The notes under the pieces were generated by a model that searched no databases, was not told where the DNA came from, and saw only the letters and a program-made list of their open reading frames with translations. Of a DNA stretch of 64,000 nucleotides, positions 48,061 to 60,336 are shown piece by piece. The stretch's first letter is position 1, and each line of letters begins with the position of its first letter. The position numbers and the translations under genes were made by a program. The DNA is from Petrosia ficiformis (taxonomy: Eukaryota; Porifera; Demospongiae; Haplosclerida; Petrosiidae), in NCBI GenBank assembly GCA_947044365.1, contig OX345637.1:6783201-6847200 (forward strand), given 5' to 3'.

Positions 48061-49271
48061 ATATAAATACAGTTTATTACTTGCGATAGACACAAACACA
48101 TTGGAAGTATGAGACATTTCAGAAATTGTGAACTAGAATAGAAGATTGAGTTAACAGCATTATGTAGTGTCTGTCCCCACTTGCTTGACAATGTTTTGAA
48201 CAATCATTGTACACAGTCAGAGAGAGAGAGCGAGAGACTAACATTTAGTTTATTCATTTACCGGCTTGCTAGACACTTTGTAAACAAAAATTATAATACA
48301 TTCATCTGTAGTATAAATATTTAAATTGTGATTCTAGATAGTTTAAAGACCATACTACGCTAGAACATACTATGCTTGCCTAGCTTAAACCGCTGAAGGG
48401 CATGGTAGACAGCATGATGAAGAAAGATAAGATGAGCATCTGTGCATTGTTGTTTATTCTTCATTTTTGTCTTTCATCTTCATAATTTATAATTATTTTT
48501 AATCATTGATTTATTTTATGACTATAACACTTTATGAGGACCTAGTGAAATGACGGCTGGCCGTTATTACTCTCGCCGCGTAGCGTAGGCGGAAGGGTAC
48601 GGTAATCGTCTGTGTGTTAGCAATTTTTCTGGAAAAATAAAAACATTGACATTTCAAACAGGGTACTGGTAGACTTCAAATTATACAAGGAAAAAAAAAC
48701 CCTATGAATTCTTCTAAAACCTATTGGTTCTAAAGTTATGACAATTTATATAACTCACAGTTACTGTTTCACGACTATACGATGAAACGAGGGCCACAAC
48801 GAGAGTAGATATGGACACACAAAACACCTGTTTCATGGCTGTCGCTAGCCAAGAAACACTTCAAACTAAAACAATCGAGGTAATAGTTGCTACTACATCA
48901 CCATTGATGCGAGATAGAGAGCTACCTAGCTCCACCTACAGGTATGTGACGTACGTGCATGCTTGCAAAGCGTCATGTACTAAACACGTGATAGAGCAAT
49001 AGAGGTGTGGTCGACGTTGCGAGGTACGTTACGTACATAATGGTACATTATCGCTATTATTAATATTGATGATGAGTCGGAGAATCTGGCACTGTTCACG
49101 ATCTTCGTGAGTCTTCTGATTCAATGCTCTCAGAGTCAGAGTCCAAATCAGACTCAGTTAATCCTGTAATGGGGCGAAATAGGGTCATTTTTGCAAACCA
49201 CGATACACGGGGGCATTAATTAGAATTGTTATTTAGACAACAGGGGCCTGGCCCCACCCCCCCCTAAACAC

Positions 49272-49500
49272 GCCAGTGCTACTGGAGCAATCTAACAGCC
49301 TTGCTTACTGCAAGCACAGCATCCACTCAAGTCAGCAAGCGAACGCTATTTGTCACTTATTCTCCCTACATCCCTTTCTCTCTAGCTACTCGCTAGAACC
49401 AGCTAGAAACCAAGTCTATACATCACACATACATCGATATCCCATTCTACTCTCCTTGCACTTTTTTTTTAGTACCCTAAGGGCGGACACTAGGACAGTA
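49272..49500 (+). repeat. Dispersed repeat family G, copy 2
   Basis: ctactggagcaatctaacag to agtaccctaagggcggacac, the partner of 27160-27425. It is followed by a small palindrome (cgatattgtcc / ggacgatattc) near 49510-49540. Confidence 0.7.
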
Positions 49501-49821
49501 TTCTCCAGTGAATATCGTCCCCACTGGACGATATTGTCCGCGCTCTGTGCATTATAAAATATTCCCCACTAAAAGTGTCCCACCCCCAGTGAATTCATCT
49601 GCTATATAATATCAAGACCCCACTAAAAAAAACTTTGGTTTTGTCATTGGCTCCTGATAATATTGTGCTTGGTGCTTCAAATGAACATTGCTATATATGT
49701 GTAGTATTTTTACTAGCATTTCACATAGCAATGCAACATTTGAGACACCATGCAATTCAAGCACAATATTATATATATATAAATTGTATATATAATTATA
49801 ATATAAACTGTAATACTGTTT

Positions 49822-51237
49822 TTAGAAAATGCATGAACACAACTTTTGTTTTAGTCCATCCATAATGTCCTCAACATATTTACTAAGTACGAAATCTGTA
49901 ACTTTCTTTTCATTAGGAGTGATATCATCAGTTCGATAGTGGTGCATTAATCCTACTGTTTCTGGTACTTCATACGTTTTAAAACCTTCAATGAGATCTA
50001 TAGTATGTACTTCAGACCATTTTATCCCCATTGGTTTCAGTAGACTTTTCACATGGAGCCTGTCACATATAATATTCTGTGTCCTTTGTGTACGTTTGAA
50101 CATTACAGGAGGTTTAGTGAAGTTTACACACGACTTAGGTGGCCAGGAGCCAGGTAATATCTCACCCACATCATGCCAATGAGATTGACAGAAACGAAAC
50201 TGACTGAACATCTCTTCAGGTTTATCAATCTCTTTCATTAGTTGATGCCAGGTATGATGTTCTCGTGGCACCAAGAACTCATCAATATCAGTAAATGCAA
50301 CGTATTCCGCTCTGTGGAATGTACGATACAAACAGTCATTTATTACAGCAAATTCTGCATTAGCATGTATCTCTGAATGACTAATGTTAATATTCCAATC
50401 CAAAGCTTCCACTAAACCTTCATCTACATATTTCTGTACAAGTTTCACTATATTACTTGGAGTTTGTTGATAGTAAAATGTGATCAATTCAGCACCTAAT
50501 GCTTTGTTCATTTCAATCCAAGCTGCAATTCTTTCATGATCTACTTCATTATATAATGCCTGCTGGAGACAAACTGCAAATTTAATTTTTTTCTGTGGTT
50601 TATTATAGTAAAGCGGTATATATGCTGAAGAAGTGGAGAAACTCAAATTATTACTCAAGAAAACATAATGTGGTTTCTCATAGGTTGGTAACCTGCATCG
50701 AGCCAAATGCACTAGATTGATTCTATCTGGCCTTCTTTTGTAAAATTCATACGTAAGTATTTCTGCTGGGGTTTTTTGACTCATTTGAGTCCCATTTGAG
50801 TAAACATATTTACAGTATATTTTGGGTATTGATCCATGACTATAATTATGAATGACAATAGTTACAACAGTAGGACCACCAACTACTGGTATTCGACTAT
50901 CAAAATAGGCAGTACGCCAAGCTTGTGTATATCTAGAAAAAGATGTCCACCGGTGTTGTACTGGTGAAGGGTGTTTAGGTGAGATTGGTGGGTATGTTGT
51001 TCCAATGTATCCTGGTACTGGATCAGTTGATGGATGTTGTACATGGAGTTTAGGTGTTTTCTGCTGTATGTCTTCAATAATTTTGATCCCGGCTTGTGTG
51101 AACAAGAATGTGTCTTCAGTAATCTTGTCCTTATCCCCAGTGTCTTCACTATAAACATGCAAAAGCTTTTGTGGACAAAGTGTTAATACTGCAATTGCTA
51201 TCACAACTACTGCAATAATGTAGACGTATATCTTCAT
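49822..51237 (-). CDS. GT92 (DUF23) family glycosyltransferase, second intact copy
   Basis: This is an uninterrupted 471-residue frame starting at a true ATG (51237). MKIYVYIIAVVVIAIAVLTL is a clean signal anchor, so the protein should be a type II Golgi membrane enzyme. The core carries AWIEMNKALGAELITFYYQ, AFTDIDEFLVP at about residue 314 (DxD-like), paired cysteines and GLMHHYRTDD near residue 427. Domain order and length match the copy at 36728, but the sequence is clearly divergent, so this is an older duplicate. It lies upstream of IFT46 on the same strand, separated by about 3 kb of transposon debris. No coding intron is needed. Confidence 0.9.
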   Translation of the reverse strand: MKIYVYIIAVVVIAIAVLTLCPQKLLHVYSEDTGDKDKITEDTFLFTQAGIKIIEDIQQKTPKLHVQHPSTDPVPGYIGTTYPPISPKHPSPVQHRWTSFSRYTQAWRTAYFDSRIPVVGGPTVVTIVIHNYSHGSIPKIYCKYVYSNGTQMSQKTPAEILTYEFYKRRPDRINLVHLARCRLPTYEKPHYVFLSNNLSFSTSSAYIPLYYNKPQKKIKFAVCLQQALYNEVDHERIAAWIEMNKALGAELITFYYQQTPSNIVKLVQKYVDEGLVEALDWNINISHSEIHANAEFAVINDCLYRTFHRAEYVAFTDIDEFLVPREHHTWHQLMKEIDKPEEMFSQFRFCQSHWHDVGEILPGSWPPKSCVNFTKPPVMFKRTQRTQNIICDRLHVKSLLKPMGIKWSEVHTIDLIEGFKTYEVPETVGLMHHYRTDDITPNEKKVTDFVLSKYVEDIMDGLKQKLCSCIF

Positions 51238-51612
51238 GTTTCTGGAATGGAAAGTAGTAAGAATTATTTATGTGCATATAATAAAATTATGCATACAATA
51301 ATGCAGTGTTTCCCCCAAAGGGTGGTAACATGGTGCTCTCCACCTTTTAGTATTGCTCCTCCACCAAAAATTTATGCTGATTTATAACACTTATTGAACA
51401 TTGTTGACCAAACGTCATGTATCACTGATGCACTCCCCCAACCTTAATATTTAACCTAGGGGAAATACTGATTAATGTGTTTACCAATTATTCACTAACA
51501 TGTAGTAATCTGAATTGAAATATAGACAATAGATATTAGAGAGTGAACATGGTTTCTATTTATAGTAGTAAGTCGTTATACTTGCCCTCAAACTTTCCAG
51601 TATAATTTTGAT

Positions 51613-51725
51613 GGCCCGTAGAGTCATCACTATGATTGCTTCTATGGGATTGAAACTATTTTGTTTGTATTACATACACATTGCATGCGTAGTTAATGAA
51701 GTTGTGTCATTCCTGCATTTGGGGT
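51613..51725 (+). repeat. Dispersed repeat family D, copy 2
   Basis: tggcccgtagagtcatcact to gaagttgtgtcattcctgc; the loop is shorter than in copy 1. Confidence 0.6.
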
Positions 51726-52968
51726 AAGGCAGGAGGGAAGCAGGTGATAAAAACTACTGCTGCAGCCAAAAGACATTATAAAAATAATGGTACAAGAATC
51801 TTTTAAAGGTTAGGAAAATCAAATAACTATATGATAGGTTATGGAGTTTCAATCATGAGGCGGTGATTTAGGTGAGAACTTTAAAAGAGCACAGAAAAGT
51901 AGAAACACTAGTGCTATCAGCCATCAACACTGATAAAATTAAATAGTTTAAAATAACCAATTTATTGGTTAGTACAGTTGCAAGGAATAACATAAAATGC
52001 AATCTAGTTTGTAATACAGGTTGTTGTGGCTATATACATGATGTTACTATGACATTATGTGTACCAAGTATAAAAATGTACACTAGAATCATTTGAAGTG
52101 GTTGTTGGTTAAAATACGAGTAAACAGCACACTAAATGTATACTGCTTCAACTAATTTAGTTATGCAGGTATGTATACATAATAATTAAATTTTGAACAA
52201 CCATAGAAGTAAGTGTTAATTCCTTAAAACTGTATTATCCAATAAAATAATTATTTCATTTTTGCAGTGAAAAAACAATATTTTTTCCTTTGTGCATCTC
52301 TTTTCAAAATTTATATTACTATAATTGCATCATTTTATAGTCAGATACCTTGAGTTTTGATAATTGGTAATTATGCTCATGTGCTACGCTGATATATTTA
52401 TTTATTAAACTCGTAGTTGCTGTCAAATGTAGAAATGAAGACAACCCAAAGTGAGGCGTTCTCTGTATATACACATATACATCAATGAGATAGATCTGCA
52501 AATTAAGTTTTATTTGAAGTTTAAAAGACCTCTTAGTGACATTCCAAAACATTTTATTATACATTATTATTAATCCATTACACTTTCAATTACTGCATCA
52601 ATAAATATTTTATAATGACTGTATGCAGAAGGTATACACTACTGTCTAATTATAATTATTTTGTTGCTAAAAGGTTAAAATATTCTATTTAAGGTTAGCA
52701 GTACGTTCATGTGTCGAATCAAAAAGGAGATGTAATGGTGGAACTGACTATTGAGTCACTAAGCATTGTCTTTTTTTAATTTGAAACGTTTTGCAAGTTG
52801 GTAGTTGGCCATAAAATAAATATAGTGCTGAATATAAATAGTACAAAGTAGCTATGGGATTAGATATATGTATCTTGAACTAGACATATAGGGTAATAGT
52901 AAAGATTACAAGATTCAAGGTAATAGTAATAGGTAATTAAACAAAATATGTAGAGAAAAAAGTTTGTG

Positions 52969-53107
52969 TCAACTGGAATACACGGCACCTCATTAAAATT
53001 CATTGGACACACCCCTCGATCCTAGGGTCTCTTATTGTTAGGGTTTTAATCTGTGTCAATTTAAACCATTACCACGCCTACTTCCGGTGCCGTGTATTCC
53101 AGTTGAT
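52969..53107. mobile_element. Small foldback MITE next to the Merlin element
   Basis: TCAACTGGAATACACGGCACC at its left end is perfectly inverted at its right end (ggtgccgtgtattccagttga). The loop is about 95 bp. Confidence 0.65.
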
Positions 53108-53114
53108 CCAAAAG

Positions 53115-54877
53115 GGATCAACTGAAAAGAACGATCACAGCATCGGGCGACTTAGCCTCGCCCACCAAAAGTCATGTGGTGAGCCACGCCTATCATGTGA
53201 CTTCCGGTGGGCGCGGTTCAACTTTCTTCAAGGTGAAGGTGACAGATCTTTTGTGAGTTGGTGGTTTTTATAAAAACCTTTGAAGGAGAACGAAGAAAAG
53301 ATATAAAGAAAAGATATAAAGAAAAGAAGCTTTTTAAAAAGCTGGTAAACAAAAACAATTACTTGCACGGAATTGCAACTGTACAAGGTAGAGACTGGAT
53401 ATATTACACTACACTGGGTATATTTCAGCAATACATTGACAGAGACCTTGGAAAGCTTGTCGATGTGTTGACCCATACCTCTCCCTCCACATGTGATCAT
53501 CGAGGTAGGATTCTAAATGATCACTATGACATCCCCGCATTCTTTTTAATTTAGTTTTTACATTATTCCAATAACTCTCGATGTTTTGAGTATGTACTCC
53601 AGTTGCTGGGTCTACAAAGTGTAGGGAGTGATTGACGTGTTGATGTTGAGTAATATTAGGTAGTGTGTTGATTCTATTGTAAGCTGCCCATTCATCGGAG
53701 TGAATAATGGTGCCGCTCAAGCACCAATCTCTTATAATTGGCAAGAGTGTGGCTGCATCTCTTCTGGGAACTAGTCTCATCACTCCAAGAGCTGGATTAC
53801 GTGATGTGTCTACCATTCCAAACACCCAGTTTTCAGATCTTGCTGGCCGACCACGGTGGTTTTTAGGCTTGTGTGAAAACATTGACTCGTCAATCTGAAC
53901 AACCACTCCTGGTCCTCCCAGTTTGACAGCATTTGGATTGGCTCGTGCTTCACTGAGTAGTTTTGTTGAGCAAACTTCTCTGAACCACTGATATATATCA
54001 ATAGCAGTGCATTCAGAAATCTCTGCTTCGTCAGCAGTATCTCCAACTGGCCTTTCTCTGCTCCACATTTGCATCACTAATAGCCACTTCTGTAAGGTCA
54101 ACCGTGACTTGGTGAAAAAACTATTGTGTCTGATTGATTTCATGGTCTTACAATCCGGACATCTAAATGTAAACCCATCACTGGACCCTTCTGTACTCCT
54201 AGTCTTGAACTCCATCTGAGTACCACACCTGTGTTACAAGAATAACTATTTATACTTCTATTCAGTTCCTTATTTTAATGTATTATTTGAGACTGAGCCT
54301 GACAAAATCACCTTTACAACAATGTTTTACATAATTCATGCATGTAAGGCTTCATGTACTGCAATATCGTTCCCTTAATATAGCTTAGGTTGTTTACTAT
54401 TAATTTAATCCCTGCAATTTCATTTAATACATTAAACTACTATCAAGTTATGAAGCAATAAAGTGAAAATGTAAAAATTATTAAAAGGATGATTTTGTCA
54501 GACTGCATGCTCACATTTATTGAAAGTAGATTTATAATAATTATAATGATGCAAAAAAATAAGCATAATTATTCTACCTTGTACAGTTGCAATTCCTTGC
54601 AAGTAATTGTTTTTGTTGTAAAAATTGAATGATCTTGTCATTTCCACCAAAAATAACTGGTCCAAGTTCTATCAAAGACATATTGTGCACTGGATTTGTT
54701 TTCGCATTTCGCGGAAAGTATTCCCGCTACCGGGGAGTTTGCATTGCATTGATTTGCAGACACAGAAAACTTAAACCGCACCCACCGGAAGTCACATGAT
54801 AGGCGTGGCTCACCACATGACTTTTGGTGGGCGTGGCTAAGTCGCCCGATGCTGTGATCGTTCTTTTCAGTTGATCC
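53115..54877. mobile_element. Merlin-type DNA transposon, apparently complete
   Basis: Terminal inverted repeats of about 105 bp start GGATCAACTGAAAAGAACG at 53115 and end with its complement at 54877, with only a few mismatches. The interior carries a complete ISXO2/IS1595-type transposase on the minus strand. Merlin is the eukaryotic superfamily with this transposase, and its usual target duplication is 8-9 bp; I could not see a clear duplication here. The left border abuts a 139-bp foldback element (52969-53107). Confidence 0.85.
53409..54681 (-). CDS. Merlin (ISXO2/IS1595-type) DDE transposase, two exons, intact
   Basis: Exon 1 is 54681-54578 (ATG, 34 codons plus two bases, donor GTAGAA) and exon 2 is 54228-53409 (acceptor acacag). 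They join in phase to 307 codons plus stop. A zinc ribbon spans the junction (CTRC at 33-36, CPDC at 58-61). The catalytic residues are QIDES (D148), IIHSDEWAAY (D213) and THQ-like HTQNIESYW (E252), the last two spaced as in the ISXO2 family. There is no frameshift or stop, so the element could be autonomous. The protein excises and reinserts its own element by DDE chemistry in the nucleus. A shorter reading would start at the internal ATG of exon 2, but it would lose half of the zinc ribbon. Confidence 0.88.
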
Positions 54878-54984
54878 TAGAACTTTAGGAATATATTTCA
54901 GGCAGAATAGTTCCAGTTTCTACGTAAGCTACTTAACTGCAACTTGCCTGCAAGCAGCTTTCTTTCTGCTGGTCTGTAGAGCTC

Positions 54985-55148
54985 GTTCTTTACGCGTAAT
55001 TGACCGAGCCCCCGGGAATGACGCAACTTCCTTGACTACGTATACAACTCATACTGGCGCAAGTGGACAAAAGAAAAGAGTTTTTTAATATAATAATCAT
55101 TCAACCCAGTGGAAAGCAATCATTGGGCTTGCCCTTACAGGCCATAAA
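54985..55148 (-). repeat. Dispersed repeat family D, copy 3
   Basis: taattgaccgagcccccggg to cttgcccttacaggcca, the reverse orientation of copy 1. Confidence 0.6.
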
Positions 55149-55340
55149 AACTAGTAAGTCAAGTAATAGTAATACTAATATACAATCTCAATGTTGAGGT
55201 AACAGTAATAGTAATTGACTTTACGTAACATTTAAAGTAGGGCCAGTAGAATGACTTTTTAGTAATTGGAGGGAATTTTTTTTTTGGGTGAGAAAAGTAT
55301 GGACTTACTGATTCTGTTTTTTTTTAGAAACTCATGAACA

Positions 55341-55941
55341 TTAAGGTTGTAGTCTTTTCCGTAGGCGGATGCTACTCCAATCAGTTTCTAGTCTTGCAAG
55401 CTTCTTGCTGCATACAATCTGGTTCCATTCTGTATTTTTTGGAAGCCACACCCACCCGGGGGTATAATTATTGGGCCTAAATGTTTTCACTGACCTAAAC
55501 ACGCCCCACGGGTGGTTGAGGGGGGCGGTGGGTGGGAAACAATGGCGGGTAACTGTAGTTGCTCTCTGAGAAAGATCGGAGTTTGATAGTGCCTAGAAAG
55601 GTAGATTTTATGGTTTCAGTGAAAAGCTACAGAATTCAGCTTTCTTCAGCCTCTTGTAACTATAAAAGTAAAATGAATTTCCAGAAAACGGCTCTATTTG
55701 TTTTCTCTAAATGCATTGTACTTGGTGCACGCCATGATTGGTGGGCGTGGCTTTCTCCGTTTTGTACTTATTGCGATTACAAAAATGGACATTTTATATA
55801 TGTTTTATCAATTCCAGGACCCTATAAAGGTGATTAGAAGATATGAAGGTTGGCATTACACCAGGTTAGAGTCATATTATATAATATTCTATTTTGAAAC
55901 TGATTGGAGTCGCATCCGCCCACTCCCTAGTACCACCTTAA
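55341..55941 (+). mobile_element. TTAA-bounded MITE, copy 4
   Basis: TTAAGGTTGTAGTC to TAGTACCACCTTAA. A 24-bp stretch (tagtttattttcagaaacaaagc-like) present in other copies is missing after 55493. Confidence 0.78.
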
Positions 55942-56397
55942 ATATATAGTTTAAAACATGAAAGAATTTCAAAGAAACCTCAATGCAATTTTTCTAAGTG
56001 CAAAGTGAACGCAATAGACTTTAATTTAGGAATCTATTTCTTTTCATCTTGAATGATCTGTTGACTATATTATAGTATATAAGGTACATGCCATAAAGAA
56101 TAGACAATGTACATTAAAAATAAATCTCATATTAATTGTACCATTTTTGGAATACATCGCTTAATTTCAAACTTTCAAAGTTCAACAAACTTGTCTGTTG
56201 TAATATTTCATCTATGTGATGGAATTCATTAATTGTACTATTAGCTAGCTGTATATTTTGGCTTGCTCTTTTGGAAAGACTTATTATACTAATTATATAC
56301 ATAATTATATATATATATTTTATTTGTTTTTTTCACTATTGCTATTCATCAAATTTCACTGTTTCTTAATAAACTTCAACAACAGCTCTATATAATT

Positions 56398-56690
56398 ACA
56401 AGAATAATAAAAAAAAACATTTTCAATAAAATGAAAGAAAATGTAGGGACGACAAAACCCCAAAAGCATGCGAACAAGGTTGGGAGGCTAACCTAGGACC
56501 CAAAATTAAACAAACCACTTCCATACATAAACCTACATAAGTACAGCTCTTTGTGTTTTGCTTTATAGCAGTGTAATTGCTTATGTAGGATTATATAGAA
56601 GTGGTTTGTTTAATTTTGGTTTTGACGTCCCTACATCTTCTTTCATTTTTATTGAAAATGTTTTTTTACTATTCTTGTTTCTATTGTTTT
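56398..56690. mobile_element. Foldback MITE, family C, copy 2
   Basis: It has the same architecture as the copy at 21290: arms with aaaatgaaagaaaatgtaggg and its complement, aaaccacttccatacataaa, and a loop with ctctttgtgttttgctt. Partial copies are visible near 18110-18150 and 58345-58430. Confidence 0.65.
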
Positions 56691-57414
56691 TTTTTAGAAT
56701 GGTGTGAATATTTTGGTGTAAGTTATATCATACGAAATCACATAATTATACATTTGTTTGTAAATTCATTAAAATTTGAAACTCAATGAAGGTTAGTCTT
56801 TTGTACATGTATATATCAATTATCTATGCATTCGTTTTCAATTACAGATGATTTCTACTCTCTATTTCACTTACAGAACTGTCTGCAGTCCTATAAAGAG
56901 TAGTGTCTGTCACTGTGTCAACCATTCAGTATTCCAATGCTTATCATAGTATATAATATCAATGGCTTTAATGTTAATAATTACTTTATTATAAAAATGT
57001 TTTGCTCACAAATGTTATTGCTATGCTTATGATTCCATCACTTTCTCCTTTTCAGCTTCCATGCTCAAGTATAAAAATGCACATGTGTAACTTATTCCAC
57101 GTGGCTCCATTAATGAATACACTTAGGAAAACGGCGTGTCATGCAATTCAAAATCATATCTGTATAGTCATTGAGACTCTCTTCTTTCTTATACCTCGGT
57201 GCATGGGCAATCGCCATGGTAACCTTTGATGTACGGCGGGAGATATATGGCCATAACACGCCTGTAGACAGGGAGATTTAGTGTCAGCCACGAAATCTAT
57301 TTTCAGAGTTTTACTAATTGGGATAGTACTATGGTTTCTACTTGACAACAATGATGTAAAATGTAATTTAATTGCATACTTTGATTACCGTGGTATAAAA
57401 TACTGTTTGGAGGC

Positions 57415-57503
57415 AGTTATGGGGTTATAACACCCTTGAGATAATTGTCTTGGGCTACACCCTCGACCAATTATATCTCATGGGTGTTATATGCCCTCCA
57501 ACC
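57415..57503. repeat. Foldback repeat
   Basis: ggcagttatggggttataaca with acccttgagataattg is inverted as caattatatctcatgggtgttat at the right. Confidence 0.55.
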
Positions 57504-58765
57504 AGGGTTATATCCTATACATAGTATCTTAAGATATCATCTTGATACATTTAGACCAGAATTTTACTACGAATGCAGCTAGGATGGTGTTAGAATAATT
57601 GTGATAGTTCAACAAACAAAATGATTTGTCTGGAAATAAATTTGGCCATCTAGAAGGTGTTGGTAGTTAAAGAAAAAATAAGTATGCGTATTAAACCTAT
57701 CTGTATACAGTGTTTATTACCAGAGATTTTAGCTCATCACTTGCAATTAAAATGTAGGGGTGACCATTTTTTCCCTGCCATCCCTACATAGAGAGTACTA
57801 CCATATTCTCTGATATAGACTTAATTAAAGCAACCACATTGATAACTGGTATGCACTTATCAAAACATCAACACCCACATACAAAATTGAGAGCAAAGTG
57901 AATGCAAATGGACTTTAATTGTAAACAATATCAACAAAGAAAATAAATTATTATTGATAGGAGGATAGTTATATTGAAACTGATGTAACCGAAGGAGGGT
58001 TAAAATAATCTTATAGTGATACTACTGATCACAAAGAATGAATCTATGAAAATTTGCTGCAGGCGTCAGAACAATAGCGTCTTATTGAGCTTCAGATAGT
58101 TGGATTTTTCTTTGGATGTATATATTGCCCATTTTTTGTACATTACACCTCTTGGTCTGGAGCACTTGACTGGATAAATTGATACAACAAAAAGTATATA
58201 TGGTAACCTTGCAGCAAGGTTAATTATTAAAGAGCTGTCATAGCTTAGTGGGTTAATTCTAGGGGTTGCGAGTGGACAAAATTCACAACTTGCTGGTCAT
58301 AACACAAAGATGTGATACTTACAGTAGGTACAGTTGTTATGTTTATTTTGGTTCAATCTTGTTCCTTGATATTCCTACATACTCTTTCATTTTTTAAGAT
58401 GTTTTTTATCATTTTTATTCTAGCAGTGGTACATTGTATGCAGAATAATTATAATGTTAATAATAATTATAATATAGCTATATATGTTATAGCTCATTGT
58501 ACGACTAAGGGACCCTATTTCCTGGGTTTTACGTTAAACGGGTTAGTACAAACACCAGATCTTCATTGCATGATGGTGGATGATGAAATAATAATTATAT
58601 CAAGCGATGAAGATCTGGTGCCTACCATCAATTTTCTTCCAGGTACGCCCCTGAAACTTGCCACTTGTAAAGTAGCATCTGCCATCTTAATTAATGGGCA
58701 TGGTCTAATACAAATGGCGTCCTATTGTAAGCAGCTTGCTGTAGTGGCTAAACGTACTCATTATA

Positions 58766-59019
58766 TAGGTGAAGGAACGGCTTCGTAACTTTTCTCAAAA
58801 TACATTGTACTTGGTGCACGCCATGTATGGTGGGTGTGGCTTTTGTACTTATGTTAATTGGAAAAATGGCGATTTTAACCATATTTCTCAATTACAGGAC
58901 AATATAAAGCTGATCAGAAGATATGAAGGTTGCTATTACACCAGGTTAGAGTCATATTATATAATATTCTATTTTGAAACTGATTGGAGTCGCATCCGCC
59001 CACTCCCTAGTACCACCTC
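58766..59019 (+). mobile_element. TTAA-bounded MITE, 5'-truncated copy
   Basis: It matches the family from ggcttcgtaacttttctc to the right end CTAGTACCACCTCAA, where one base of the terminal TTAA is changed. The left half is absent. Confidence 0.65.
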
Positions 59020-59039
59020 AAGCGCGCTTTCTATTACGC

Positions 59040-59162
59040 GCCACGCTCATTAATTGACCGAGCCCCCCCGAATGACGCAACTGGGTATACCACGCATACT
59101 CACGCAAGTGACACAAGAATAATTACATTAATTAAACCATTACATTAAGGATGGCCATAAAA
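59040..59162 (-). repeat. Dispersed repeat family D, copy 4
   Basis: taattgaccgagcccccccg to aaggatggccataaa, the reverse orientation of copy 1. Confidence 0.6.
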
Positions 59163-59230
59163 ATACTCAATACCAAAACGTATGTGTGTATTTAAACTTA
59201 TCTGTATATATTAGCAGAGATTTCAGCTCA

Positions 59231-59851
59231 TTAAGGTTGTAGTCTTTTCCGTGGGCGGATGCTACTCCAATCAGTTTCTAGTCTTGCAAGCTTCTTGCTG
59301 CATACAATCTGGTTCCATTCTGTATTTTTTGGAAGCCACACCCACCCGGGGGTATAATTATTGGGCCTAAATGTTTTGACTGATAGTTTATTTTCAGATA
59401 CAAAGCTAAAGACGGCCCACGGGTGGTGGAGGGGGCGGTGGGTGGGAAACAATGGCGGGTAACTGTAGTTGCTCTCTGAGAAAGATCGGAGTTTGATAGT
59501 GCCTAGAAAGGTAGATTTTATGGTTTCAGTGAAAAGCTACAGAATTCAGCTTTCTTCAGCCTCTTGTAACTATAAAAGTAAAATGAATTTCCAGAAAACG
59601 GCTCTATTTGTTTTCTCTAAATGCATTGTACTTGGTGCATGCCATGATTGGTGGGCGTGGCTTTCTCCGTTTTGTACTTATTGCGATTACAAAAATGGAC
59701 ATTTTATATATGTTTTATCACTTCCAGGACCCTATAAAGGTGATTAGAAGATATGAAGGTTGCCATTACACCAGGTTAGAGTCATATTATATAATATTCT
59801 ATTTTGAAACTGATTGGAGTCGCATCCGCCCACTCCCTAGTACCACCTTAA
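59231..59851 (+). mobile_element. TTAA-bounded MITE, copy 6
   Basis: TTAAGGTTGTAGTC to TAGTACCACCTTAA. It interrupts a dispersed repeat whose halves lie at about 59180-59230 and 59870-59930; an unsplit copy is near 57690-57815. Confidence 0.78.
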
Positions 59852-60336
59852 TTAAATTGTAATTGAAATGTATAGGCGGCCATTGTTTTTTTTCCCTACA
59901 TATACTACTACCGTACTCTCTGATAGTAAGGAGATTACAAATATATATATATATATATATGATAATTAAATCTAAATTATATACATTACATCCCTGCAAG
60001 ACATAATAAAACATAATATTAGTAATTACCTGAGAGATCTCGATCTATTCGCAACTGGACGATGAATGGCCCTTTTTTTCAAGTTACTCAAGTAAGAGTG
60101 AGTTGACCCGCTGATTATTTATGTATAATTGTATATTGCGGATATGAAACGTTTATTACCCCGTTTACCCGCTCACTATTTATGTATATTGCGGATATGA
60201 AACTTTTATTACATCATAATCTGTCACGACGTTTCAAAGGGATACGCCCAAAACACGTGAATAAACGTGTATACTGTTTTGCGAAGGACTCGTGGAAAAC
60301 GCTACAGAAGTCAATCCAAAGCTTTAAGGGGTTGTT

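Noticed and set aside
53258..53554. Plus-strand lysine-rich ORF within the Merlin element
   Set aside because: It overlaps the inverted exon-1 copy in a different frame and the antisense of exon 2; no family resemblance.
58240..58305. tRNA-like cataGCTTAGTGGgtta word
   Set aside because: It has an A-box-like word without the remaining tRNA structure.
21869..59452. Conserved small ORFs repeated in the TTAA MITEs (for example the ~75-codon frame starting MFPTHRPLHHPW)
   Set aside because: They are repeated because the DNA repeats. The frames run into the terminal repeats, differ in length between copies and match no protein family.
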